This document shows, one piece after another, positions 32,918 to 45,383 of a DNA stretch of 64,000 nt. Numbering within the stretch: the first letter of the stretch is position 1; each line of letters opens with the position of its first letter. This stretch comes from Drosophila miranda (lineage: Eukaryota > Arthropoda > Insecta > Diptera > Drosophilidae). The DNA is taken from NCBI RefSeq assembly GCF_003369915.1, contig NC_046675.1, positions 10,912,001-10,976,000 on the forward strand, read 5' to 3'. A model generated the notes under the pieces. The model was not told the origin of the DNA. It searched no databases and was given only the letters and a program-made list of their open reading frames with translations. Position numbers and translations under genes: made by a program.

Positions 32918-35408
32918 GACAAAGTTTTGTGGCGTTTGAATTACTAAATTTCTGGGAAATTTCTCCCGTTGCTTAATGGAAATTATGCGAATAATTGTTT
33001 CGCGCCAAAAAACAACGCAACAACGCCCATAAATTACTCAATGTATTTCGAGGATTCGCTGTGCTGTCTTTGCATTACTTGGCAAACAAATTTAATTGAA
33101 ATTTCAATCAAAAAACATTTAGTTGTAGCCAAGGCCGTGAAAGGATGGAAAGCTGGCCAAGACGGCGACGCGGCCGATGTTTATCTATGTATAGCTCTTA
33201 TAGCTATTATGAATAATTAATTACACGGTACGGCACGGCACGGCCTCAGAACGTAACATTTTACTTTTGAGTTCTCCCAGAGCCCGGCCACACACACTTC
33301 GTGGATTAAGAGTATCTTCAAAGTATCTCTTAGATAATCATTAAGGTGTTGGTATCCAACTCCTCTTTGCTTCCAACCATGCAAATGTTTTCTTGAGCAA
33401 ATGTCGCCGTTGCTGTTGCTGTTGCTTGTCGTTGGAAAACTTTTTAATGAGCTACACTTGGAGTTTTCCCGCAGCTCGCCCTCGCCCCTCCCCACATGAG
33501 CCCCAAACGCTGTCGCATCCGCTGCCCCAAACTTCTGTGTCGCCACGGACTTTACGACAGGCGCTGCTTTAAGAATGTTTCAACTAAATTACGACAAGAT
33601 GCAGGAGGAAGAGCAGGAAGTGGAATAGGGAAGTGGGAGTGAAGCAGGAGGACACAGAGGCTGACATCATTTCGCTTTGCAAATTGTTTTAGTGTCAAAG
33701 GTCAAACACACACTTCCACCTCCATTGCCATATGACACGGTGAAGTGCAGCCGTAAAAAAGGCGCCCTGCCACTGAAAATCTGTTGAGCAAGTTTTAGTT
33801 TAAGCATTTTCGAGCAACATAGTGGACGGGGACGGTGACGGGAGCGGGGGAGTAGGAGCGTCGCTCGTTAGCGGTGCCTGCCAAAAAGTTTGCCAGTCAC
33901 GTCAAAGCTGCCGGTCTCACATTCTGCTCTAGAGGAGCTGAGGAGAATGAGGAGGAAACTCCTCTCTTCGTGTTGTATCCAGCAGGCTGGAGCAGGCTGC
34001 ACGGAGCCAGAGCCATAGCCAAAGCGAGAACTGCTTTAATCCTGGCCAGAGGCAGCGGCTGCCAGGACGACTCATGACTGGCTGCAATTTCGGGACAGGT
34101 GTATCCAAGGTCCAAGTCTTGGATCGGATTCACTCCAGCAGCAACAGCAGCAGCAGCTGCCAAGTTTGCGTGTTTTTCAATCTTTTCTCCGTTTTTGCGG
34201 AGCGCCATACCCATCCCATCCACAAATTAGGCGGATTTTGGCGCTGGTTTTGCTCTTGTTATTTTCACCCGAGGCGTCCAACTTTGCGAGGCAATCGCCT
34301 CTTGGAAGGGGCAGAGGGGTAATAGCCAGCATGAGTAGCCGAAAGTTTATAGATTCACTTTCCCCCGAATACGATATATTCTATCATAGAAAATAGTTCA
34401 AGTGGGAGCTTGGGGAGCAGGGAACGCTGTATTAAAATCAATATTCAATCAACCAATCCCTGCTTATCAGAGTACATTACAAACTTTGGCTTTGACGTTG
34501 TCGGGTAGTCAGGGAATTATGCCAAAGCAAATGACTTGTCAGGGGAAATTGTAATTATGAATTTGAGAATTCATTCCCGTATCTCTTTGTATCTCTGTGT
34601 CTTCAGGACAGGCCTCGGCCCACGCAGCTGTTGATAAAAAATGTTAAATTCTTATTTTGCTCGGCCATCAAACGATGCCAAAAAGTTTAAATTAGTTAAA
34701 GAACTTCATTAACTGAACCGTCGAAAGAGATTGACGTCCGCGGCCAACAGCCAACAGCCAGCCGGCAGATAGCAGCCAGCAGCGAGCAGCGAGCAAGCAC
34801 AGCGAAAAACCCAAGTTGTGGAAAATTATGAAAATTATAATTACCGGCTTAAGCCGGGTCGGCTGGCAAGTGCCTGGGCCTCGGCCTGGACCCAAAGACT
34901 CAAAGCCAACAGCCAACTTCCAGATATTATCGGCAAAGCCAGTAGCTGTTTATTTTCCACGGCATTTCAACACAGTGGCAGCTGCTGTGTTGCTGTGATG
35001 CTCTCCCTCTGTGATGCTGCTGTGGAGCATCGACTGAGAGTCTGTTTTATGGCCTGTCGCAGCCAACACAAATCAATTAGATAATGTGGCAGTGGCAGTG
35101 GCAGTGGCAGCAGCAGCAGCATTCGCAATCGCGATCGGTCCATGCATATTTATAGATGTCGCAGAGTGCATTTAAATCAAAAAGAGGCAAGTCAGACGTT
35201 CATGGATCAGGTCTAGGCCTAAGCCAGGGAAGACGCATGCATATTTAAACGGTCGAGGCATTTTAATGACTATCGAATGGCATCGAAATCAACGGCAAGG
35301 TCACACCGAAACCAGGCGATCCCCTCATTTTGTGTTGTGGGAGGGGGATGAGTGTCAAACGTCCCAATGCATCGATTTCTCTCCCTCTCTCAATGTTTCG
35401 TTTGTGGC
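32918..35408. other. Intergenic DNA between TwdlS and TwdlD
   Basis: A 2.5 kb gap with no supported gene. It holds a GGCAC run near 33230, CAG runs near 34140 and a GTGGCA repeat near 35090-35110. Open frames (about 108 codons at 33897-34223 minus) lack protein-like features. Confidence 0.65.
35090..35121. repeat. (GTGGCA)n then (GCA)n repeat
   Basis: About four GTGGCA units run into a GCA tract, upstream of TwdlD. Confidence 0.85.
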
Positions 35409-35416
35409 TATAAAAG
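35409..35416 (+). promoter_or_regulatory. TwdlD: TATA box of TwdlD
   Basis: TATAAAAG lies 79 bp upstream of the ATG. Confidence 0.85.
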
Positions 35417-35487
35417 CGAGACTTTGTTGAACTTTGAGCATTAGTTCCTCTTGTCACCTCCAAGACCAAGCCACCAGCCCAGCCACA

Positions 35488-36319
35488 ATGCGCGTCTTCA
35501 TTGTAAGTCAACAATCCATTGATTGGGGAAAAGTATCACCTCTAACCACTCGCCGCCACCTTCCCACAGCTTCTCTGCCTTTTTGCAGCCAGCTGCTGTG
35601 CCGATAAGCTGGGGTACAACTACCAGCCCGTGGCCCATGCAGATGAGGGCCTCTCCTTCCTCCCGGGCAGCGGACAGATACCCGTCGAGATCCAGCAGCA
35701 GCTGCAGCAGGTGCAGAGCGGAGAGGCAGTGCTCTCACAGCCCATCGAGGCCCCCATCATTCCCCAGGCTGTGCCTCTGGTCGAGGAGTTCCAGAAGGAG
35801 TTCTACAGCTACGCGGCGCCCGAGGAGCAGTTCGATGAGGGTGTAAACAACCAGCAGATCGCCAGTTCGCTGAAGAAGAACCTGCGCGTCGTCTTCATCC
35901 GGACACCCGAGAACCAGGGCTTCGAGCGTGCCGCCCTGCAGTTGGCCAAGCAGTCAGCTCAACAGGAGACAGCCATCTATGTGCTGAGCAAACAGGCTGA
36001 CGTTGCCAACCTGGCCAAGCAGCTGAATGCCCTTAAGTCGACTTCCAGCAACAAGCCTGAGGTGCACTTCGTCAAGTACCGCACTCCCGAGGATGCGGCC
36101 AACGCCCAGCTTGCCATCCAGAACCAGTACAACCAGCTGCCAGGCGTGTCCCGCATCTCCAATGAGGGTCGAGCTCCAGTGTTGAACTTTGCCTCGCCGG
36201 CGTCCCAGTCGGTCCCCGCCAGTGTATCGCGCTCTCCCAGCTCTGAGTACCTGCCCGCCAATGTGGTGGCTGGCCAGGATTATCTGCCACCTACTCTGCG
36301 CCGCTTCCGCGTCAAGTAA
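35488..36319 (+). CDS. TwdlD: Tweedle cuticle protein TwdlD (2 exons)
   Basis: Encodes a secreted cuticle protein of about 254 residues, close to the about 256 I recall for TwdlD, in which a dominant allele gives short, squat (Tubby-like) larvae and pupae. Exon 1 is 35488-35502 (MRVFI, GTAAGT); exon 2 is 35570-36319 after a CCACAG acceptor, phase 0. Signal peptide MRVFILLCLFAASCCA, then DKLGYNYQPVAHADEG. The spacer is Gln/Ile/Pro-rich (IEIQQQLQQVQ-like), not Gly-rich. The TWDL block begins KEFYSYAAPEEQF (about residue 91), with VVFIRTPENQGFERAALQLA and RTPEDAANAQLA. The tail has two YLP motifs and ends LRRFRVK. AATAAA is at 36439. Confidence 0.92.
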
Positions 36320-36444
36320 GCACCGAATACAAATAGAGCTTCCACCACGGTAACGTTTCCTAAACGACCACATCGAAAATTACTTCCCCCATCATATTGC
36401 AACAAATTAGCTTTTAAGTATCCATACGAGTGTCTAGGAATAAA

Positions 36445-39400
36445 ATTTGTTAACTGACGAATTTCCGATGTGAACTCCCTCTCTCTGCCCCCAACAGTCT
36501 GCAGCTAACAACACATTCGGTGGCGCCTAATTGTTCGAATCTTTCCACACAGTGGGTACGTGGACGGATGCGGACGGGGACGTGGACCATTCTTCGCCCT
36601 TTTTCGTTCCTTTTATGTGTGATTTGTTTTGCGAGGCAAATCCCAGCCCACGGCAATGGAAACGAGTATGGTCATGGCGAGGGCGATGGCGATGGCAGTG
36701 GCAGTGGCCGTAGCATTGGCGTGCGGCTGTGTATTCGAGCGTTGTCCCTTCACATTAAATCCTTGAAATAATAGCCTGGATAAAGCGGCTGGCATGTCAT
36801 AAAGTCCAGCAACAAGTTGAGCCACCCCCAACAGAAGGCTCTCATGGAAAACGAGCCCACGCAATCATAGATTCCACCCTTCCCACCCTCCGGTCGCATA
36901 TGCACAACGGCTTTATCCCATCCGCCATTTGTAATTGGAGTTATTAGAATCGAAATGAAGTGGTTGCACAATGGCCCGGTCTAGGCCCGGTTCTCATTCA
37001 ACCCTTTTCGGGCTGGTCCGTTGGTTGGGTTGGGCGGCTATCGTTTTGAGGCCATTGCCAGTTATGGTCCGTGTAAGTGGCAACGTCCTGTTGCAGGTGG
37101 AATCTGGCTGCTGGCTGCTGGCTGCTGGGTCTGCTGATTTGCTCTGTTCTGTTTTGCCAGCTGACACTCATCGGCTATGATTGTGTATCTCTGTGTGAGT
37201 GTAGATGAGTGTACATAAGAGCGTGGCGGTGAGTGGGTGTGTGCCTTGATGGCTTCCTGCTTCCGTGGAAAGCAAACTCATCATGTGAAATGCCACCATG
37301 TGCCCCAAGCCCCCGAACCCACAGACCCCATCAGGGCTACGGCTATCCATGAACTATGCAGAGGATTTGGTACGCTGTTGAGTGGAGTCCTTAAATTTCA
37401 CTTAGATGTAACATAAGCCCGATATAAACGCAACCCAACGGTGCATGTATTCATGGCCATCATGGCAGCTGTTTGACTGTGTCGGTGACTGGGTGATATG
37501 AGTTTGTGTGTGCGCTAAGTGGAAGCCCCTGCAGGAATCGCACGCTTATCAGCAGTCGAGTGCAAACTGAATCCGTTGCTCTTTCTGTCGAGTACAGTAA
37601 CGAATCGCTAAAGCGTAACGGCAACGACAATATGGCTTGTACAAGTGGGGGCTGGGGAATGGGGAATGGGGGAATGGCAATTTGGCCCACCATAAACGCT
37701 GTTAGCTTGTCTGCCATTTGCCGTCTGACTGCGCCCAGACTGCTGCCTGTAATTAAGGTGATATGCAGCAGTCAGCCGACCGAATCAACGCCGACGAGGC
37801 TGCCAAGTGCGTGTTCTATGCGTGTACTTGCTGTGTGTGTGTGTGTCTGTCCTTCTGCGCCTGTATTTGTGTGTTAATGAGAAGCCTGCTGTGCGCGGAA
37901 AATAAATTATTAAAACGACATTCACTGCGCTCTCGACTGTCGCCAAGGCAAAGCTGAAGCTGACGCTGAAGCTCCTTTTGACACCCAGAGAGATATCAAA
38001 CATATTTTCCGCAAAGTTGAAAAGCTTTGCCTGCACGGAAGAACACCCCACAAGGGTTTCACAAAGGTAGAATTAAAGAGTGTATATATATCACATTTTA
38101 TGTTTCTTTTTTTAGTAATATTACATAAGTCATATAGGGCACGTGTAAATTGGTTTCACTCCAACACAATAAATATGATTTACCGCATTCCCCTGAAGTA
38201 AACAAATTGACAGAGACCCCTGTGCCACCGCAAGTTAAGTGTATTAAAAAAAGCGGTAATGACCAGTTTTTTCGTCCTAAACTGAAGAGGCCCAAGTTCA
38301 CGGCCCACAAAGTAGTTGCACATACGCCACATTGCCAGCAGAAAGAAGTTGCGTATACGATCCGAAAATCTCGAAAAAACGTATAGCCTGCCTTTGGGCT
38401 GCGTTTTTTATCCAGAGCCCCGCTCAAGTGGGGTTTTTTCGGGGCTTCTTGCGCACAAGCCCAAATCAAATCCATTTTTTTTGTACGCGGATAACCAAAA
38501 ACCAAATACAAATCGCTGGTATTATGGAACTGTTTGCAAACAGGGGCACGGGTATTGTGCCACTTTCAATCACAACAGCCGACAGCTGCGGTGAGCCAAC
38601 AACACAGCACCATGGCGGTGTGGCAGTGTGGCACAGAGGCAAATTGCAAGCAAACAATGCTCCCTATGCAGGCAGCAGGCAACAAACATTTTTATTTCGA
38701 TTTAATTCACGGAGCAGAACTTTGCCGCTCTCGCTCTGCTGGCAAGGTTCTTCTCATGCCACCCACCCTTTTCGGCTAACCAATATTTCTTTTCAATTTC
38801 TGAATGCGCTCGCGCTTTGCAGGAAAGTTTTGTTGTGCAACTAAATATTTTGACATTTGTCCGCATGCAGGCGGCAACTTTGTAGGGTAGAAATAAGCGC
38901 AAATTGAAATGTGCTCGAGACAGTTTTTGCAGTCGCTATTGTTTTTGGCCCTGCTCTCAGCGAGTCTCCTTTTGGGGCTACAAAGTTTCTGGAGTCGCTG
39001 TAGCTCGCTTTTGTTAATTCGGCAACCGCAGCACTCACCCATACAGGTGGCAATGAGCTGTGGGCCCAAACCGAGGCTGGAGCCCAAACTAAAGCCCCAA
39101 TCCTGGCCACATCCAAATGCATTTGCAGTTGGCAGTTGTACGCCATGTTGTCGCTGTCAAAAAGTTTTACTGCGCCTGTCGCTGTGGTTGCCTGCCGCTT
39201 CGTTCGGGTTCTGAGGGGCATGGTTCGGATTTGTTGCAAAAAGTGTTTATTGGTGTTCCCCATGAGCGAGTACTCGAGCCGGGCCACTCTATGAAAATTG
39301 AGTTGTTTTTGGGCAACATCGTCTACAGAGTGCAGCCCTCGGGGCAATACTAGCACTCCGACTGCTTTCCGCCTTCCGCCTTCTGCCTTTTGGCATTTGG

Positions 39401-40839
39401 CATCTCAATGTGTGCATGCCAAACAGACGCTTGACTGACTGTCGAAACTTCTTGGCACACATGCTGGGAGTTTCGGCTCATTAACCGTGCCACTCTCCGC
39501 TGGCTGACTGCTGCATATTAATTAGGCGACTTTTAGGCGCTGCCATGTATAATTAAGCAACGAACGAACCTCTTAACAAACCACATCCTGTTTGCGCTCT
39601 CCGTCTTCCTCTCCTGGCATGGCCATGGCTCATTAACAGTAAAAGCAAAGGCCAAAAGCAGTAGCTGTAGCAGCAGTAGGAGCAGCTGCCACTACCACTG
39701 CTGCTATGCGAAGCTTCCTACATCTTGGCTATATCCACTGCTAATTTAATATTTATACCTTAATCAAGAGAGACACAGGACAGAGCCAGAGCCAGGGCCA
39801 GAGACAGCAGCAAAGAACCCTTTTGATGGGGCCACAGAAAATCTGTTGATTCGTCGATATCCAGACTGGTCTGGCCTAACGATGCCCAGGCGTTAATTGC
39901 TCATTTCCATGCAACGTTGTCGTTTGGCCCCTGCTTCCAGCCTGACTCTCGGCTTGCTTGCCACACGAATTCGCAATCGATAGCGCGCATCTGTCACCAG
40001 ACACACACCCATACACCCGCTCACCCCCACACTGATGTCCTCTTGTCCACGACTTGTGAGTGTGTTGTGTGTGTCTGTGTACAGGGCTTTGATTCCGTAA
40101 TGAGCCAACCAGGACCGTTGCACCTTTGTGGCGTTGGGGGCATACAAACGAGTCGCAGAGGGAGAGAGACATCGCAGAAGAAGGAAAAAGAAAATACTCG
40201 ACCATTGTGTCTTGGGCTTTGTTTGTGGCACCAGCCTCAGCCCCAGTCCCCGTCCCCCATTCCGATTTCGACTCTGGCGCTGTCTCTGGGGCGGATGTGT
40301 TTTACGGCCATGATACCCTTGATTCGCCATTTATTTCGTAGTTTATCCCTTCGTTGATTATTGCAGGACATTTACGCCCGCCCCTTTGGTAATTTTGCTG
40401 GGACTTTTGACCTTATGTGTCCTTACGTGGCCCGCCTTTGTTTACGCACTTACGCAGGACAGCAGTCCCGCCCCGGCTGCTGCTGTGGCTCCAACTCCGG
40501 CTCCGGCTCCGGCTGCTTCAATTTCCCTGCACATTTAAAAGGATTAAAAGGATATTCGTCAAGCAGAAAGTTACGCAAGTTTGTTTAACGCACTTGTGTG
40601 GTCCCGCACCGCAAAATCCTGTCTCCACCCCAGGGAGGAGTAGAGCCCTACTCTACCCTCTACCCTCCACACTCAACCCGATTTTTGTGGCACTCTCTGC
40701 GGCTGCCACTTCGTTGCGTGTTTTTCTACATTTGCCTTTTTGTGTGTGCTTTCGGCTTTTTGTTTGCCGGGTCCGCTTAAAGGGTTTTGGTTGGGGGTCT
40801 GTCCCAAAATGAAATGCCTTTGGCTTCTTGTTTTCAACA
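36445..40839. other. Intergenic DNA between TwdlD and beat-VII
   Basis: 4.4 kb of mixed-composition non-coding DNA. It has CTGG repeats near 37108-37130, a GT run near 37830, and a GAGCCA repeat near 39783-39807. One frame at 38909-39214 plus opens with a hydrophobic Leu-rich stretch but has no further support. Confidence 0.6.
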
Positions 40840-42899
40840 TTTATTTTTTAGTTCGTTCTCTTTTTACCACAAATATTCGTACTCGTATTTCTGTATGTAT
40901 ATTTAATATGCTGTATATCTCTTCAGTGTAGTAGATTGGCCAAGCAGTAGGCGCCATAATTTGGGTTGAGTTGTAATTATATTTCTTGTTCTTGTTGTTC
41001 TTATGGTTTTTCGTATTTTTTACATTTAAATTTTACATTTAGTTTGTGCTTCACACAGCACAATCGCCTGCCTTCCTGCTCGGCAATGACTCGTATCTGT
41101 TAATGTTTAAATGTTAGTATTAGTACAATTATACACACAAATATTACGCGGTTACGATCGCGTATAATCTGCATATTGCCTTTCACAACAATTACAATTG
41201 CAACTGTCGCCTGCTATTCGTAGTGGTACTGGTATGTCTGTATCTATAAATAAATATGTTCGTTATTTTAATCAATTTTAATTTGTCTTTTTTCCTCATT
41301 GGTTTTTTTTGTTTGTCAGTTATCCGCACTCGGAGTAGCCTCGAATTATGCTATTTATCTAGACCTTTTCTTACAGTAAAATATTTTATACAATACAAAA
41401 AAGGTTAAGTCAAATAAAGTCGTACAACACGAGTATTGAATATGTCCATGTGTATAATATGTGCATGGGAATATATAAATGTTCGACAAACAATGGAAAT
41501 AAAAACGTTAAAGCTTTTTGTGGTGTAAGTGTTTAAAATTAATAAATTATGCCATCATTTATAAATGTGTATATATATATATATATTTTTTATACACCCT
41601 TTGTGAGGTTTTTCTCCTCTCTTTTTGTATACATACATATTTTAAATATATATTTTGTATAATTTCTTGCAGCTTGTTCAATATGCAATGATATGTGTGA
41701 CTGGAAGATTTTGATGCGAGTGAAATGATGTGAGGCGCAGACCCCGAACGAAACGAGTTGCTCTCTTTGTCTGACGATCTGGCATTATAATACTTTTGAC
41801 TTATCAAAACACAACATTTTTAAATTTAATGTGTGTTTGCTGTGTGTGTGTTTCAGTTATTTCCATCGCCTCCAAATTGATTCAATTTTCAGCTTGAATT
41901 ACTTTCACTGGTAGTAGCTCCCAAGGGAGAGGCCTCAAAGAAAAACAATAATTAAATGAAAAATACCATATGTTATTAATGAAGTATGTCGCTTGTCTCT
42001 CTCTTAGGTTACTGACACATGATATAGAGAAAATGTTACAACATTTATGATATGTTTTACGAATTGCTGCGACACTTAATGTACGTTAATTTGTTCTTTA
42101 TAAATATCATCGTTTTTGTGTTACCTTTGCACTTGACACTTACATGAATGCTTTTTTTTTACATAAATACACACTTATATGCTGGATAGAGAGTGCCTGC
42201 ATGGGACACATACATTAATTAGCAGACACCTGGATGATTGACACCTGGCCCATTACCAATTATGCATATTCATGCAGTTAGTATATGTTGAGACAACAGA
42301 CTGAGACGACTGACTAGCGGACAACGCACAGCTTGCATATTTAACAGACAGATACATACACATATACACATGTAGAAAGAGAGAGTGCTGATTGGGGAGT
42401 GATAATGGGTACTGGGAGGTGCAAACTGCATATGTGTCAATGCGATGAGGTGCCGAGAGTTAAGATGTGTTTGCACTTGTTTATAGATTGGTGGGAAACA
42501 TTTACGAGTGAGTATCAAACCCATAACAAACTGGGAGCCAGTTCCCTTGATAATCTTACACAAATCAAGCGAAATTATCCAGAATTGAATAGAGTCCTGA
42601 TGATGGAAAATAGTTGATCATAGTGAGTGACATATTGAAACTTAAGAGAAACAACTTATCGTACGATCTTAAAGCATTATCATTTTTTGTGTATAAGTAT
42701 TAATATTTAATCTCTCTTTTTTTTCGGTTTTCATTGGTTTTTTCTTTCACATACAGTAAACTTTGTATGCATACCTATTCATAATGTATAATTTATAAAT
42801 GTAATTCATTTGTTCAGTTAATAATAGACAGCGTAGCATAGGAAGACGTCAATACCTGCATAAGACATTTTAGCCATATTTTTATATGTAATATGAACT

Positions 42900-42920
42900 T
42901 TGTTTTGTTTTGTTTTGTTT
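42900..42920. repeat. (TTTTG)n short tandem repeat
   Basis: Four consecutive TTTTG-type units followed by a T-rich run. Confidence 0.8.
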
Positions 42921-45045
42921 CTGTTTTTGTTATTATTACTTTACTTGATGTTACCGTTACCGTCGTCATAACTATAGTATATTTTCATTTATAAAAAATT
43001 GTTGTAGTTCTTTCAAGCAATATCCGGTTGCTGCACTCCCTCCCTCGGCCGCCACCAATGGACGTGAAACTACTCGTAATCGTATTCGTATTAGATCTAC
43101 TTACTACAGTTCCGATCACTCTGAACAACCGTTTGGAAAGTGTTTCAACTGGGAAAAGAGTTGTTTTCTCTATCTTTTTCTGCAATTGTTTTTGTTTAAC
43201 TGGTAATTGTCAATCGGTTTGTTTAGCTGATTTCGCTTAGGAGAACTTCTGCAGGCTAAATTCTATACACTAATATTATTTTGGGTTTTGGTTGCGTTTC
43301 GCCGTCGTCGATTTTGAAGTCAAAAATAGAAGCCTAATTACACACACAAAACAGATGCTCATGTATAGGTAGGGTATGTACTATGTATGTACATATATGT
43401 ACGTACACGTATATATAATAGTATATAGGGGTATATGATATACAGACTAGTCCGCTAATTGCTTTACATTTATTTACTTTGCCGTGTTGTTTGTTATGTT
43501 ACCGTTTCTGCTACCGGTTACTATCGTCTTGCTTTACATAGTTACATTGGTATGCTACTCGTATGTATGGATGTGTTTAATTTTGTCCTCTAGCAAATAG
43601 ACACTTAAAGCGCGTTTGAAAAAGGGTTCTCCTAAATATACACACACGTAATGCATCCGTACTTGCTCTCAAGTACGGGCGCCTAGGATTCAACAAAAAC
43701 GGAAACGGAAACGAAAACGATTGCAAACACAATTAATCGCAATGGCAAATATTTTCCTAACTACTCTCTAAACGATCCATTGCAACGATAACCATTTGTA
43801 CACACAGAACTAAACGAGAATAAAGCCCGAAATGAATATAAATAAATAAGCGTCGTAATGTGTTGCGGCGGGGCCTGGGTCTGGGTCTGGGTATGAATCT
43901 GTTTCTGTTTCTGCCCGTGGATACCCATTAGCCCTGCCGGTCCAACCCATTCGGAGCTGACCCTTTTTGGAGGTCGACCACGCGCCGCAGACGCGCGCCC
44001 ATTGCGACGCCATTTTCTTGTGTCTCGTTTTCCGTTTCCTTTGTTTCGTTTGTCTTTTTTTGGTTTTCTCAAAATGTTTTTAACACTGATTGTTTTTGTA
44101 AGCTTCTTGGTTTAACTGTCTAATTATTTTACATTTAAACGTTTAATTTTCTCTGGGTTTCTCGGGGTAGTCGTATTTAGCGGAATGTGGCTGGCGCTTA
44201 AATTCAATTTGCCTTAATCTTAGCCTAACCCTCAGTGGCCACATCCACATGCACATCCTTGACTAGCCGGAGCTACAAGCTACAAACACCATAAAAAATA
44301 ACTCTCATTTCGCTAAATTGTTAATGTGCCTCTGGGGGATGGGGATCTGTTCATCTGTTTGCTGTTGCACTTGGATGATGCGATGCATTTTAGGTACAAG
44401 CTTCGTAGCGACTGCTTGGAAACGCCTAAAAACTTGGCTTCAATCGTTTTTCGTTTTTCGTTTGCTTGGATGGTGGATTTCTCAGGGGGCGGCATTCGCA
44501 CAAACTTCTGGCAAGGCCGGCGATGGAAAATCACTGGGTGGAATGCCACACCCATTGTGCACTGACCTTGAAGAGCACAAAAACTTGATATTCTCAGTTG
44601 GATTAGCTGGCCGCCCGGTGGGTGCCGCTCTCCACAAAACTTATGTTCAATTAGCTATACAAAAATTTCTTTGCGCTACAAAAAATGCCCGTCGGCATCG
44701 GCTGCAATGGAATGGCTACCCACAGCCCGTGGTATCCGACTGCAACTTAATTACAAACATTTCTCTTTGGCATTGGTGCCCCACAAAAAAAACGAGGGGG
44801 AAAAATCAAGCCCCTCGACCATTTCAAATTACGATATCTACAAGTAAACTATTTAAATTGGCTGTCAAGGAGAGCAGCACAAAAATGGTACAAATTCTCC
44901 TCCAAATCCACTCGCTCTTCGTCGTGTCCCCCGTCTTTGTTGTAATTTGTTTTTGTGCTGTGCTAATTTTCCTGCTCGATCGAGCTCATGCACATGGAAA
45001 TAAATTAAAATTTTGTGTACAATTTATAAAAACCCAACTTAGTTC

Positions 45046-45085
45046 TGCTGCTACTGCTGCTGCTTCTGCTGCTGCTGCTGCTCCT
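45046..45085. repeat. GCT-rich trinucleotide repeat downstream of beat-VII stop
   Basis: An interrupted (GCT)n tract in the presumed 3'UTR; read on the transcript strand it is CAG-rich. Confidence 0.75.
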
Positions 45086-45195
45086 GTCCTTGATGCTGAT
45101 GATGATGATGTGGGTGTCCTTTGTTTTGGCGTAACTATGCCTTAGTATGTCGGTGGTCTGCTTCTCTCCAGCTGCTGCTGCACATGCTGGGGCTC

Positions 45196-45383
45196 CTAGT
45201 AGCTCAGGGGCAGGGGCAGGAGCATGAGTAGCAGAATCTGCGCAAGAGACCACAGATGTGGCATTACGGACACGGACCCAGCCGAAGTCTCGTTCCCGTG
45301 TCCATTACCGTTGCCCAGTGCCGCCATACCGATGCTGGGCGCGGCCGTCGACGTGGAGGAGGCCAATTGTCGCTCAACCTCAA
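45196..45383 (-). CDS. beat-VII: beat-VII last coding exon, putative GPI-attachment signal
   Basis: Opens V-EVERQLASSTST, then an Ala/Gly/Asn/Ser-rich stretch with small residues suited to an omega site (GNETSAGS), a short polar spacer, and about 17 hydrophobic residues up to the TAG stop. There is no charged tail after the hydrophobic run, which favours GPI anchoring over a transmembrane segment. The acceptor is TCTGCAG just right of 45383. Confidence 0.8.

Larger units (their letters stand above)
40840..45195 (-). other. A/T-rich block, possible long 3'UTR of beat-VII
   Basis: Immediately downstream of the beat-VII stop codon the plus strand becomes T/A-rich for more than 4 kb. It is full of TATATA, TGTTTTG and TACATACATA-like runs, and returns to mixed composition just left of 40840. 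A TTTATT at 40840-40845, AATAAA on the minus strand, lies at that boundary; others occur inside (for example near 43470). Neuronal fly genes often have long A/T-rich 3'UTRs, so this is a reasonable inference, not a proof. No coding region is supported on either strand. Confidence 0.4.

Noticed and set aside
38909-39214. Plus-strand frame with a Leu-rich start resembling a signal peptide
   Set aside because: The remainder has no recognisable protein character, there is no TATA box or poly(A) signal in place, and another frame of similar length is open on the opposite strand.
44318-45145. Plus-strand open frame of 275 codons opposite the presumed beat-VII 3'UTR
   Set aside because: It is the longest unexplained frame, but it is rich in Trp and Cys, has no domain, promoter or splice context, and ends in a trinucleotide repeat. 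It looks like chance.
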